A stretch of DNA of 64,000 bases. Source: Eucommia ulmoides. Lineage: Eukaryota; Streptophyta; Magnoliopsida; Garryales; Eucommiaceae. Each line of letters opens with the position of its first letter. Position 1 is the first letter of the stretch. Both the position numbers and the translations under genes were made by a program. This document shows, one piece after another, positions 21,633-32,215 of this stretch. The notes below the pieces were generated by a model. It was not told the DNA's origin. It searched no databases and saw only the letters and a list, made by a program, of their open reading frames with translations. The stretch lies in contig CM028326.1 in assembly GCA_016647705.1 (NCBI GenBank), positions 46,034,785 through 46,098,784 of the forward strand, given 5' to 3'.

Positions 21633-23619
21633 TGTTGGCCTAGTGATCTACCTAAGAGGGAGGTGAATTTGGTAGTTTTAAAAATTAAAGCAAATTGTTA
21701 TCTTTCAACACTTAAATTTTCAAATAATTAATTTAATTCTAAATTAATTTTATCTTTATATAGTAGCAGATAAGTGTAATTAGCTCTGGATGCATACTCA
21801 AACAACAATAAATAAATAAAGTAACAATGCAGAACACCTCGATATATCCTGGTTCACCAAGTTACTATTGGCTAATTCAGTCCTTCGAGCCCAACAGAGA
21901 TTCGCATCCACTAAACCACTAAGATTCCTTTAAACATGTAGGAACCAAACCTTTACACAATGATTCTTTTCACAGGCTCATAATCAACCTGTACAATTTT
22001 CTTTTCACAGGCTCAGGAATAGCCTTATCTTTTTTTTTTTTTTTCAGGCTCAAGACTAACTTAATCCTTTCGCAGACTAAGGATCAAACCTAATTCTTTT
22101 ATACCTTAGGCTAAGAATCAAATCTCATAAAAAACACTCCAAGTATCATTTTTCCAAGTAAGGATGAAACCTTCACAAATCACTCCAAACTAATTATATT
22201 CCGGAAGAATTAACATTTAATTCTTTTCAAGGGAAAAAAATAACCTAACCTTTTTGTACTTTAGGTAAAGATCAAACCTCAATCTCTTTACTGGAAGAGA
22301 TTGAAACCAAGTTACCCCTGATTAGATATTCCTAACAATATTTAATTTGCATACAACTGACTAATTACAATAAATTGATAAGTCTTTTCCCACTCGGAGT
22401 TTCTAATTTGTTCTTGATAATGACTCTCAGAAAACTCAGGAACTAATTTGTTCTTGATAGAATGATATATTCAAAAGTGAAAAACGCAGGTCTATTTAAA
22501 TAGATTTGAAACAAGTCCTCTAACGATTAGTTCTCACAAGATATGTCATTTAAATGGTCATATAGACCCCATATATTACTATGACTCAAATTCTAACATT
22601 TAAAATATTCAATTTAGTCCTCCAAATATTTCTCAATTTCAAATAAAATAAGATAGAAAATATTTAATGTACCAATTTGAGAAACACTTAAAATAAATGT
22701 ACCATATCTATAGGGGTAATCAAATAAGGATGATATATTTATTATTAGTTCAAATTCCTAAGATAACTCCAAAAAATCAGTAAAAAACGGAAAGTTAATG
22801 ACTACTTTTAGATCAAATCCTCGAAATCCTCTAATCCTGAAACTGCCAGGTCGGTTGATCGACCAATGACCCATCGGTCGATCGATCGATTCAGGTTGTA
22901 GCCCAAGCCATTTCTCAAACATGGTTGGTTAACCGATCCCCAAGGGTTGGTTAACCGATTGAATTAGGATGCTTCCCCTGGCCATTTTTTGACCTTGGTC
23001 GGTTGACCGATCGATTCAAAGAGTTTACTTATCGATCATCGATTGACCGATCTCTGTTGATCGGTTGAACGATCGATTCAGAGACTACTCCATTTCTAGC
23101 CTACACCTATCGGTTGACCGATGCTACTTGGTCGGTTGACCGATCAATGCTGGAACAACTTTAATTTAGTTCATTTCAACTCCAATCTTCGATGTTTTCG
23201 ACCCTTTAACCATTTTCTTTTCTCGGTTAACTTAATTGACACTATTAATCAATTTTAAACACTAATCTTTCTTAGGTTAATATTTCTTCTTCAATTTCAC
23301 ATTAGAGCAAATATGTGGACTAATTAGGATCATAATAAAACGACACATAGATATAAATTCATTTTTCTGCCGTGTGTGATCTTAATCGGGATACATTAAG
23401 AGTAAAAATTAATCTGAGTTGTTTTCACATAGATTCTTCAGGATTTTCAATCTCTTAATGTTCGTCTTTTTGTATGTCTCTTTGCGTCCTTAGCATCCTT
23501 AGCAAATTTCTTCATGATAACATCAATAATAAAACTTTTACACTGAAACATTCAATAAACTCATTCGTTCTATAAAAAATATCAATATTTAATTATCCAT
23601 CAAAATCTTGGGGTCAATA
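21633..23619 (-). mobile_element. Family-C solo LTR (1987 bp) inserted in the gag-pro region of W
   Basis: The inserted segment begins TGTTGGCC on the plus strand and ends TCAATA, and is flanked by the 5-bp duplication cagac at 21628-21632 and 23620-23624. Removing it restores the W frame EIQTIH. A second, 5'-deleted relative lies at 39560-41086. On the minus strand the end is TATTGACCCC here and TGTTGATCC in the relative, so the first TG is mutated here. A TATA-like ctatttaaatag at about 22491-22502 fits a minus-strand LTR. No internal region or coding sequence is present, so a solo LTR is the simplest reading. Confidence 0.8.
22849..23152. repeat. Array of short palindromic motifs in family-C LTR
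   Basis: About ten occurrences of ggtcggttgaccgatc-like sequence, many perfect or near-perfect palindromes (for example ggttggttaaccgat, tcggtcgatcgatcga), separated by 10-45 bp and often followed by gattcag. In the minus-strand orientation of the LTR the array lies about 350-650 bp upstream of the TATA-like box. Confidence 0.7.
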
Positions 23620-24029
23620 CAGACAATCCATTGAGGGTTTGCCTCCGGTGAAGCCACCAGCGACGCTTGAAAAAAGCATCTCCAGGCCACTAAGAGAAGC
23701 CAAAGAGAAGTAGTGGAAAGATCCTAGTGACCATGATACCCGACACCGCTATCACATTCTTTGACGAGGATCTTAGAGGTTCAGAATTTCCCTACGATGA
23801 TGCCCTAGTCATCATAGCCATGATCTCTAATTACTGAGTCCGAAGGATACTAGTGGACAGTAGGAGCTCCACTAACATCATTTTTAGAAGACGCTTCAAC
23901 AAAATAAAAGTCGATCCCGATAAGCTCTTTCTGGTGACCTGTCCCCTTGTAGGCTTCCCGGGGAGGGGGGGGGGAGGTCCACGTTCGAATATGTCTTTGA
24001 ATTAATTAGAGATGTGAGTAAAACTCAAA

Positions 24030-24195
24030 TTGGAAAAGTATATGGTCCCCAATTTATCCAACGTTGGAAAAATTAGAAAATTCTAACAATGAAACTATTC
24101 ATTTTGAACAAGAAAGGGTGATTAATCAAGTCCAACAACGGGTTTTCCAACAAGTGTTACGAGGGGCTCTAAGAACCTTACATAATTGTCCCCCA
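24030..24195 (+). pseudogene. Plastid atpF-like fragment (probable NUPT) inside element W
   Basis: The plus frame starting at 24064 reads [20 protein letters not shown] followed by [20 protein letters not shown]. This closely resembles the middle of plastid ATP synthase subunit b (AtpF), which in land plants has a segment of the form [19 protein letters not shown] and QRVFQQALQGALGTLN. The identification is from memory and not searched. The piece interrupts the protease of W between PLVGFPG and ALGWVDLPV. Together with about 65 bp of unrecognised sequence on its left it forms a foreign stretch of about 250 bp (23965-24215). A G-run (agggggggggg) marks the left junction. Confidence 0.65.
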
Positions 24196-24500
24196 CCTTA
24201 CCACTCGGCCATGCCGCCAAAACAAAACGCTCTAGGGTGGGTCGACCTTCCGGTGTCCCTAGAGGAGGAGCCCAGTAGAATCACCATATACCTCCGGTTC
24301 TTGGTCTTGAACTTTCTATCTACATACAACGCCATTCTTTGATGACCCCCATGAGTTCCATCAAATCCATGTGCTCCACATAACACCTAGCTATGAGGTT
24401 CCCTACAAAGGAAGGGATTGGCATAGTGAGAGGAGACCAAACTATGGCCAAAGAGAGTTTCATGGCCACAGTCAAGGCCGACCCTCTTACAGCAGTGGAA

Positions 24501-24509
24501 TAGCAATCA
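24501..24509 (+). promoter_or_regulatory. In-frame stop with readthrough-type context (TAG CAATCA) in element W
   Basis: The W frame from 24420 (GIVRGDQTMAKESF) is open to TAG at 24501-24503, followed at once by CAATCA, and then continues in the same frame (KEVIELAPYG). Elements B and X have a stop at the homologous codon with CAATCA and CAATTA respectively. CARYYA after a stop is the known context for leaky termination of the tobacco-mosaic type. Confidence 0.6.
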
Positions 24510-25569
24510 AAAGAGGTGATTGAACTCGCCCCTTACGGGATAAATTGGGGCACTTGCCTGTGGAGTATCCTAGAGAGGAGAAAGCATGTCTGATGCCTAT
24601 GAGAACCTAGTCTCCATCTAAGTCCACCCTGAGGATAGCGTCAAAATAGTAAAAATCAGGACCAAGATGGCTCCTGAAGTGCAGCAAACCCGGGAGAAAC
24701 TCCTAAAGAAGAATAAAGATGTCTTTGCATGGTCGCACTTCGACTTACCAATGATTGATCCTCAAGTGTCCGCACTGATTGTTCATCAACCCCGTTCACC
24801 TTCCAGTTCGCCAGAAGGGAAGGAAGTTCCATTTGGACAAACAAGTCATTATCGCCGAAGAGACCTATAAGCTAATAGACACTGAGGTAATTAAGCAAAT
24901 TACTTTCCCGGATTGGCTCGCAAACGTGGTTCTAGCTAAGATGGCAGAGGGGGGAAGTGGCAAATGTGTGTTGATTACAAAGGCCTCAACAAATCATGTC
25001 CTAAATATTTCTTCCCCCTTCCGAGGCTCGACATGGTAATTGATGCTACCGTCGGCTATGAACTTTTGAGTTTCCTAGATGTGTTCTCTAGGTACAATCA
25101 TATCTCGATGTACCCTCCTAACTACCCAAAAAACGTCATTTATAATAAACAAGGCTACTACAATGTAATGCCATTCAGACTAAAGAACACTGGCGCGACC
25201 TACCAACGACTTGTAAATAAAATTTTCAAGTTTGAAACAAGAAAATCCATGGAGGTATACGTGGATGCTCGTCAAGAGTCTACTAGCCAAGCAACACATT
25301 ACCAATATCCAGAGGTGCTTTGATATTCTCCAGGTGTACGGAATGAAGATCCACCCCTCCTAGTTCGTCTTTGGAGTGGCCTCTGATAAGTGTTTAGGCT
25401 TCATGGTCTCTAAGAGGAGGATAAACGCCAACCCGGATAAAATTTGGGCCATCTTGGAAATGTCCTCTCTGAGAATCAAGAGAAAAGTTAAGAGTTTGGC
25501 AGGAACGGTGGCAACCCTTAGTCGCTTCATCTCCTGGTCAAGTGATAAGTGTTTTCCCTTCTTAAAACT

Positions 25570-26917
25570 TGATAGGTGTAAATTACCTATCTATTTCCAA
25601 ACTGAATTTGTTAGTTTTCGAGTACGTTTATTGTGTTTTAATACATTTTAATATGTTTTTATTCTTTTTGTATTAAAACAGGTGTGTGGGGTGAAAATGT
25701 ATGAAATTAGAGCATAAACGATCAATTCGTATCGAGAATGGTGGAAAAATAAGCAAGGAGACAAAAATCTGAAGGAAGCCCACCACCTAGGTGGTGAAGA
25801 AGCAGAGAAAAAACCAATTCAAGCTGACAGCACACCGCCTAGGCAAAAATCCAGCAGAAGGTTTTCCACAGCCACTGCCTTTTCCACCGTCGTGGCGAAC
25901 CTTAACCGACATACTCCCACCGCCTAGGTGGTGGCCTCTGCACAATTAGATATTTTGTGAGATATTGTTTTGGCCTATTTATACCCTTCTCTCCTCCTCT
26001 CTTCAGAGATCTTCGGCCCCTAAGGCCTTCGGCCATATTTTAGGGTTAGGTTAAGGGATTTTTGAGGGAGAACTCTCAACTCGAGGTGGATGACGAAGGA
26101 GGAAGCGATCGTTCGACGGTTCTAGCGGCTATTCTTCGGATATTGGCTAAGTCGCTCGTTTCTTCTTTTTGTTTTCTTCATTTTGATAGCTGTTGTGCAT
26201 GTTTAGTTCATTTTACATTGTATAAACGGTTAAGGTCATGAGCTAAACATAGGTTGTAATAGGGATTAACATATTATTTATGAAAATGTAGTTTTGGTTG
26301 AATTTGTGTTTCGTTTATGGTTGTTTTATAATTTCGATTATGTTTCCGTGTTTCTATGATTATATGCTAATTTAGATATATTGAGAATACGGGGTTTGAC
26401 ACTCGGGAGAGGTAACCCCGGATTCGGACTAGGGTAAACACAACATGACAATCTAACGACCTGGGGCGAGACTCACGTGAACCAGAGTCGTTAAGACATT
26501 GAGGGGGATTTTAGCGTTGACACGAAGTCATTTATTCTCCTGTCTTACACTTGGAAGAGATGGCGATGGAGTTTACGAGCTGAGATTGTCGGATACGCCA
26601 AACGCCGTTAATGTTAACTAAAACAAAATCAAACGCATTTAAGTAAATAGAGTTAATCCCTAGGAAATCTACTCCCCTAAACTATCTCAAATTAGTATTT
26701 ATAGTATAGTTAACTTAATTAGTATTTTAGTTTAGTATTAGTAATAATTAAATTTCATTTTTATTGCCTAGATAAAATTAGGTTATGACAATCGTAGTAT
26801 TCGATAGTAATCTCAACCAATCTCTGTGGATACAATACCCGACCGAAAGGTCTATATACTAAAACTTGATCCGTACGCTCGCGGTGAAAATGGCAGTGCT
26901 TAAATTAGCGACCACCA
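25570..26917 (+). mobile_element. Family-A solo LTR, copy 1 (1348 bp)
   Basis: Starts TGATAGGTG and ends GACCACCA, flanked by the 5-bp duplication aaact (25565-25569 and 26918-26922). It interrupts W between RT-RNase H motifs FLKL and the resumption at about 26948 (WTEQCELF). A TATA-like ctatttatacc lies near 25974-25984. Upstream of it are palindromes such as the perfect 16-bp caccacctaggtggtg at 25781-25796. No internal coding sequence. Confidence 0.88.
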
Positions 26918-26922
26918 AAACT

Positions 26923-28345
26923 GTTGAGGAGAAACACGACCTACGAATGGACGGAACAGTGTGAACTCTTTGTCCAAGAGTTAAATCTCTACATCACAGC
27001 TGCTCTATTACTAACCACGCCCACACTTGGGGAAGAATTATTCCTGTACTTTGCTATATCTCCATCGGTTGTAAGTATTGCCTTAATTTAAGATATGGGG
27101 ACCAACCAAAGTCTGGGTATTACTCCAGTCACGTCTTGATGCCCGACGAGGTCTGGTACTCCAGAATGGAAAAGTTAGCACTCACCTTGTTGGTAGTCTC
27201 CAGGAAAATGAGGCAACATTTCTAGGCTTACTCCATAGTTGTGTTCCTCTGCGTCAAATACTCCATGCTTTGGATATGTTAGGGAGATTGATAAAATGAT
27301 CCTTTGAGCTTAGCGAGTTCCACATCGACTACTATCCATGCACGACTATCAAAGGTGAAGTTTTGGTAGATTTGATTGTTGAGTTCACATTCATTGAGAA
27401 ATCTCCACTAGAGATGATTACCTCGTCTGACCCAAAGGAAACCACCCCATTCCAATTGCTCGAAGCATGCCAGCCGAGCACCACTGTTGTAAATGGTGTT
27501 TCGAAAGAAGACCCTCCCCCGCGAGGGTGCAGGTTGTTCATCGATGGTTCCTCCAACTAAAAGGACAGCGGGGCAAGACTGGTCCTGTCCACTCCTACTG
27601 GGAAAGAGATCGTGTACTTCCTCAAACTTAACTTCAAGGACACTAAGAATGAGGCTGAATACGAGACATTGATCGCCAGACTGAAATTGGCCAAGCTTAT
27701 GGCTGCAATGGATCTGTCAATCTTTTGTGCTTCCCAGCTAGTGGTTAATAAGGTGAAAAGAGAATACCAAGCCAAGGATGCCAGTATGGCGAGGTATCTA
27801 GATAAAGTAAGGGACCTCTTGGAAGAGTAGATCTCTCCTAAAATCACACAGGTTCCCCAAGACAAAAATTGCCATACCAACGCCTTAGCCAATCTAGCCT
27901 TATTTTTGCCATCCAAAAGGTCCCGACATATTTCTATTGAGATTCTCCATGCACCCAATATTGACGAGGCAGAGTAAGTCAACCAGGTTGGCGGCATAGA
28001 TGGCTTGTCGTACTGGCCCAATACGGTAGTACATCGAGCATAACACCCTTTCGTGCAACAAGGTTAAGGCCAGCAGACTGCGATACCGGGGCCTCCAGAT
28101 ATTTTATGAAAAATGGAGTTATCTACTAGAGGTCATTCCATGGATAGGATTGCCAGTACCCGTGCCCCGAGGAAGCTTAATACGTTTTGTTTGAAGTTCA
28201 CGAAAGCGTGTGTGGAAATCACATTGGATAGCCGTTGCTCGTGTCGAAAGTAATCCGCAATGGGTTTTACTGGCCAATTCTAGCGCACGATGCGAAGCTC
28301 CACGTGTAAGCGTGCGATAAATTCCAAAGGTTCACCCTGCATCCG
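26923..28345 (+). pseudogene. Dual RNase H and integrase N-terminus remnant of element W
   Basis: After the family-A insertion the W pol continues with the rest of the retroviral-type RNase H (broken). The second, archaeal-type RNase H follows: CRLFIDGSSN at 27528-27557, KNEAEYETLIARLKLAKL, FCASQLVVNKV, DKVRDLLEE, then TNALANLALFLPS. The start of integrase is recognisable by HAKL-type Cys/His residues ending CDKFQRF near 28305-28332. A stop falls directly after GSSN. The block ends at the duplication atccg where copy 2 of family A entered. Confidence 0.8.
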
Positions 28346-29979
28346 TGATAGGTGTATATTACCTATCTATTTTCAAATCGAAAATTGTTAGTTTTTTAGT
28401 ATGTTTATTACGTTTTAATAGATTTTAATATGTTTTTATGTGTTTTTGTCTAAATTAGGTGTTTGAGGTGAAAATATATGTAAACGGATAAAAAAACGAT
28501 CAAATCGGATCAAGAAAGGTGGAAAAGTGGTAGAAATGTGCAAAGCCGGTACAGGTGTTGTAACTTCAAGGCCAATTTGGAACATGATTCATTTCGATTT
28601 TGGAAACACTCAAAACATAGAAGTTGTAGAGCTCTTTTTTTTAGCTTTCCATAGGTTTTTTAATCACCTCAATCGGAGCTCGGACGAAGAAGTTACAACC
28701 AAAACAAGAAAACGTGTCACCACCGCAGCGGCGGTCAAACAACAGAAAGTTTGTAACGGCTCTACATTTCCACCGCCATGGCAGTCACCTCTGTACAGAT
28801 TTTAGATATTTTAGGATTTTTGTTTTGCTCTATTTCTTCCTCCTCTCCTCTCTATTTTCGGTACACACCTCCATAGACCTTAGGAGGATAGTAGAGAGTG
28901 TTTTTGGAGTGCTCATTCAAATCCTAAGGAGAAGATCACGTTGTAACAAAAGAGGAGCGATCTTAGAACATTTTTAGCGATAAATCTTCAGACTAGGCTA
29001 AGTTTATCTTGTTCCTTCTTTTATTTCTTAACTTTGGATTGTTGTTTGAGCATGTTTAGCTTAGTTTTCATTGTATAATCGGCTATGGCCATGAGCTAAA
29101 CGGGTTTTTGTCTAGGGATTAATGTAATTTATAAAATTGTTGTTTTGTTGAGTTTGCGTTTGGTTAGCGGTTGTTCTTTGTTATTTTGATTGTGTTTGTT
29201 GTATTATTTGTTTATTATGCTTAGAATGATGTTACGAGAATATGGAGTTTGATAAATCCCGAATTCGGACTAGAATAGACAAACGTCATAATCCAATAAC
29301 CCGAGAGGGAATTGGATTGTAGACAATCGATGACGTTGGAGCAAGACTCACATGAACTAGGGTCGTTAAGACGTTGAGGGGGACTTCTTCGTTGACTCGA
29401 AGTCATGTATTCCCCCGTCTTACACTTGGTAGAGGTGACGAGGGAGTTTTAGAACTGAGATTGTCGATAGGGTAGACACGACACGACGATCCAATGACCC
29501 GGTCGGGAGTTGGATTGTGTGCAATCAATGACGTTGGGGCGAGACTTACGTGACCTAGGGTCGTTAAGACGTTGAGGGAGACTTCTTCGTTGACACGAAG
29601 TTGCGTTATATCCTTCGTCTTACACTCAAGAGTTTACGAACTGAGATTGTCGGATAAGTCGAACGCCGTTAATGTAAACTAAAACGAGACCAAACACGTT
29701 TTTGTAAACAAACGTTAATCCCTAGGCAATACTTTCCCTAAATATCTCATAGTAGTATTAGTATAGTTAATTTAATTATATTAATTAACTTAGTATTAGT
29801 ATAATTAATTTTATTCAATTTATCTTCACTTAGATAAAATTAGGTCATGATACACGCGGTACTCAATAATAGTCAAAACCAATCCCTGTGGACATGATAA
29901 CCCTCACTCTCCTGATTTATACTAAAACTTGACCTCGTATACTTGCGAGTGAAAGTAGCGGCGTATTCACGCGCTACCA
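28346..29979 (+). mobile_element. Family-A solo LTR, copy 2 (1634 bp)
   Basis: Starts TGATAGGTG and ends GCGCTACCA, with the 5-bp duplication atccg at 28341-28345 and 29980-29984. Without it the W integrase reads straight through. It is longer than copy 1 mainly because of an internal tandem duplication of about 200 bp (units starting near 29271 and 29470, each with gtcgttaagacgttgaggg). Near-palindromes accgcagcggcggt (about 28721) and accgccatggcagt (28772-28785) lie upstream of the presumed promoter. Confidence 0.88.
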
Positions 29980-29984
29980 ATCCG

Positions 29985-30876
29985 CAACTACCTCTAATAG
30001 AAATAACGCCCATACAGCCCATGGCCTTTCACCCAGTGGGGAATCAACATCATTGGACCTCTCCCTGTGGGTACGTGCCAACGCAAGTTTTTACTAGTGG
30101 CAATTGATTATTTTACTAAGTGGGTAAAGGTAGAACCCTTGGCCATGATCACTAAGGAGAAGATTCATAACTTAGCATGGAAAAACCTAGTGTGCCGCTT
30201 CGGCATCCCAAGGGCCATCATAGCCGATAACGGGAAGTAGTTCAACAATGACTTGTTCACAAACTTTTACTCCAGATTGGGAATCCATAATCACATCTCG
30301 TCTCCTGGCTACCCCCAAGCAAACAACCAAGTAGAGTTGACCAACCACACCATTCTTCACATGATCAAGACACACCTCTGCCGATCTAAAGGGGTCTGGG
30401 TATAGGATCTCCTCGGCGTCCTCTGGGCATACCATACTACTGTCTGGACCTTAACAGAAGAAACAACCTATGCATTCATTTTTGGAACAGAGACGGTCAT
30501 ACCCATGGAACTTTAAATTGCCAACCTCCGGGTACTGGGTTATACCAAACGAAGTAACGAGGATGGGCTTAGACTTAACTTGGATCTCATTTAAGAATGT
30601 TGAGAGCAATCTCAAGTGCAACAGGCAGCGTATTAACAACTGGTGGCCCGCTACTATAACAAGTAAGTCTCTCCTCAGGAATTCCAAGTAGGAAACCTGG
30701 TACTAAGAAAAGTGACCACTGCCACTAGGGAATTAGGGGCCAAAAAATTAGGACCCTCGGGCCCATATCGAGTTACCCGAATCGCTAGACTGAGAACCTA
30801 TGGTATCGAGACAGTAGAAAAGATAAAGCTATCTCACCCATGGAATGTCAAACACCATAAAAAGTATTTTGTATAA
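29985..30876 (+). pseudogene. Integrase remnant of element W
   Basis: Continues the integrase core: WPFTQWGINIIGPLPVG-like, AIDYFTKWVKVEPLAMIT, CRFGIPRAIIADNG with a stop replacing the next Gln, then NDLFTNFYSRLGIHNH and YPQANNQVELTNHTILHMIK. The C-terminal part ends near LSHPWNVKHHKKYFV and a TAA at 30877. The catalytic Asp and Glu positions of the DDE core are still readable, but stops and shifts inactivate it. Confidence 0.85.
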
Positions 30877-31018
30877 AGCTCTTGTAACATCAACAAAAAT
30901 TAATGAAATTTTTTTATTTTTTTTTATTTTTTATTATCATTATTATTATTATTTATTTTTTTTTTGTTTTTTTGCCTCACTCTATCTATTATTACATGCC
31001 TGAACACTCGACTGACTG

Positions 31019-31515
31019 ACGAGCATCTCTGGTGAGACACTTTCGATAGCAAGGTAAAGTACCTAAGTCATCGATTTGGAAGCCACAGTGAGATACCCCA
31101 TGTGGCGGGGTAAAACACCTAAGCCATCATACGACCACCATGGTCAAACATCTCAGACAAGAGAGTATACCACTCATCGAGCGACCAATGGCCATGGTGA
31201 GACACATCCAATTGTGAGGTAAAACGCGTAAGCCATCAGTCCGCGTCTCTGGCAAAATATTCTTGAACTGAGAGGTAAAATGCCAAAGCTGAAAACTCAG
31301 TGGCCATGGTAAGACACTCCCAGCTGCAAGGTAAAACACTTAAGAAGCTAAGCGACGGCCATGGTGAGACACCTCCGACTATGGAATAGAGCGCCCTCGC
31401 CAACCCGCCGGTCGTCATGGTGAGGCACCCCCAATCGTGAGGTTAAATAACTAAGCAACTAGCTGGCTACCGTAGCTAAACACCCTCATTCGTGAGGTAG
31501 ACAATGCGGCCAAAT
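31019..31515 (+). repeat. Minisatellite in the 3' region of element W, about nine 55-bp units
   Basis: Diverged units of the form ggccatggtgagacacctcc, then gattgtgaggtaaaacac, then ctaagccatca. They lie directly downstream of the integrase and a poly-A/T block (30902-30975). Tandem arrays in this position are a known habit of Tat elements. Some units match only in the gtgaggtaaaac core. Confidence 0.75.
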
Positions 31516-31739
31516 TAGCTGACAAAAAGGACAAAAACTATTTATGTTCTCTTGGCGTTAGCAAATCACATGCAACCAAGGGCAAGGATTTTGCTCGACT
31601 ATCGAGAACGTGGAAAGATGGGACACATACAGTACATAGTACCACAGTAACGAAAAAATCGGGAAGGAAAAAGGTTTATCCAATCCAAAACAGAAAACAT
31701 TCCGCCTATTCCTAACTGATCCGGTTACAAGTCCACAAT

Positions 31740-32060
31740 GGGACAAACAAATAAAAAAATAACAAAATCACGACTAAGTCAAAGATCCTACGCCCCTGCA
31801 TCACCCATTGTCAAAGCATCCTCCTCGAGCACTATCGCTAGCGTGGCATCCTCCTTCTCTAGAACAGTTTTCTCCAGCTCAAACTCCAACTCCAGTTGGA
31901 GCCACGGGAGGGTCCTCACCCTCAACTATCATGACGGTCGGATTCTCATCGAATCTCCTATACTCCTCCCGTGCGCCCTTCAAAAAGCCTTTAGGGATAG
32001 CGAATCCCAAAGGGAGAACAGGACCATTTGAAGCTCTGATAATGTAATCCTTGATGCACC
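31740..32060 (-). pseudogene. Antisense ORF remnant of element W
   Basis: The minus strand reads GCIKDYIIRASNGPVLPLGF and AIPKGFLKGAREEYRRFDENP, then an acidic Val/Pro-rich tail. Its position between integrase and the 3' end, on the opposite strand, matches the antisense ORFs of elements Y, X and B. Similarity to those is weak, so the call rests mainly on position and composition. Confidence 0.45.
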
Positions 32061-32215
32061 CCAGATTTTGTAAGTGGAAGAAGTAGAGATTAAGAAGAAG
32101 AGAAAACGAGTTTCCATTCCTCCCTCTCTAAGTCCTCCAAATCCGTTTATTTTGAGAATGGGTTTTCAAGGGCTTTTCTAGGCTTTGTTTTTGAAAAACT
32201 TCTTGGGCCAGCATT

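Larger units (their letters stand above)
23625..25569 (+). pseudogene. Protease and reverse transcriptase remnant of element W
   Basis: Aligns with B from the end of Gag through RT. The protease part shows [20 protein letters not shown] near 24230-24290 and STYNAIL. After the conserved stop at 24501 comes the RT region with PVRQK..KFH, FPDWLANVVLAKM, VDYKGLNKSCPKYFFPLPRL and VYVDARQES, where the catalytic YxDD is damaged. It ends with RFISWSSDKCFPFLKL, where the family-A LTR entered. Many stops and shifts are present. A plastid-like fragment interrupts the protease part. Confidence 0.85.
20161..32060 (+). mobile_element. Degenerate Tat-lineage Ty3/gypsy retrotransposon 'W' with later insertions
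   Basis: Collinear remnants of Gag, protease, RT, RNase H, a second archaeal-type RNase H and integrase run from about 20161 to 30876. A 3' minisatellite and antisense-ORF remnants follow. The second RNase H (ending near 27830) is the hallmark of the Tat lineage. Every domain has stops or shifts, so the element is dead. It aligns colinearly with the young element B (53619-62123), which allowed insertion points to be read exactly. Three LTR-type insertions break it at 21633-23619, 25570-26917 and 28346-29979, and a foreign plastid-like piece lies at about 23965-24215. Neither LTR was identified with confidence. Confidence 0.85.

Noticed and set aside
28527-28977. Two overlapping ORFs
   Set aside because: They lie inside the family-A solo LTR and are not shared by the other copies.
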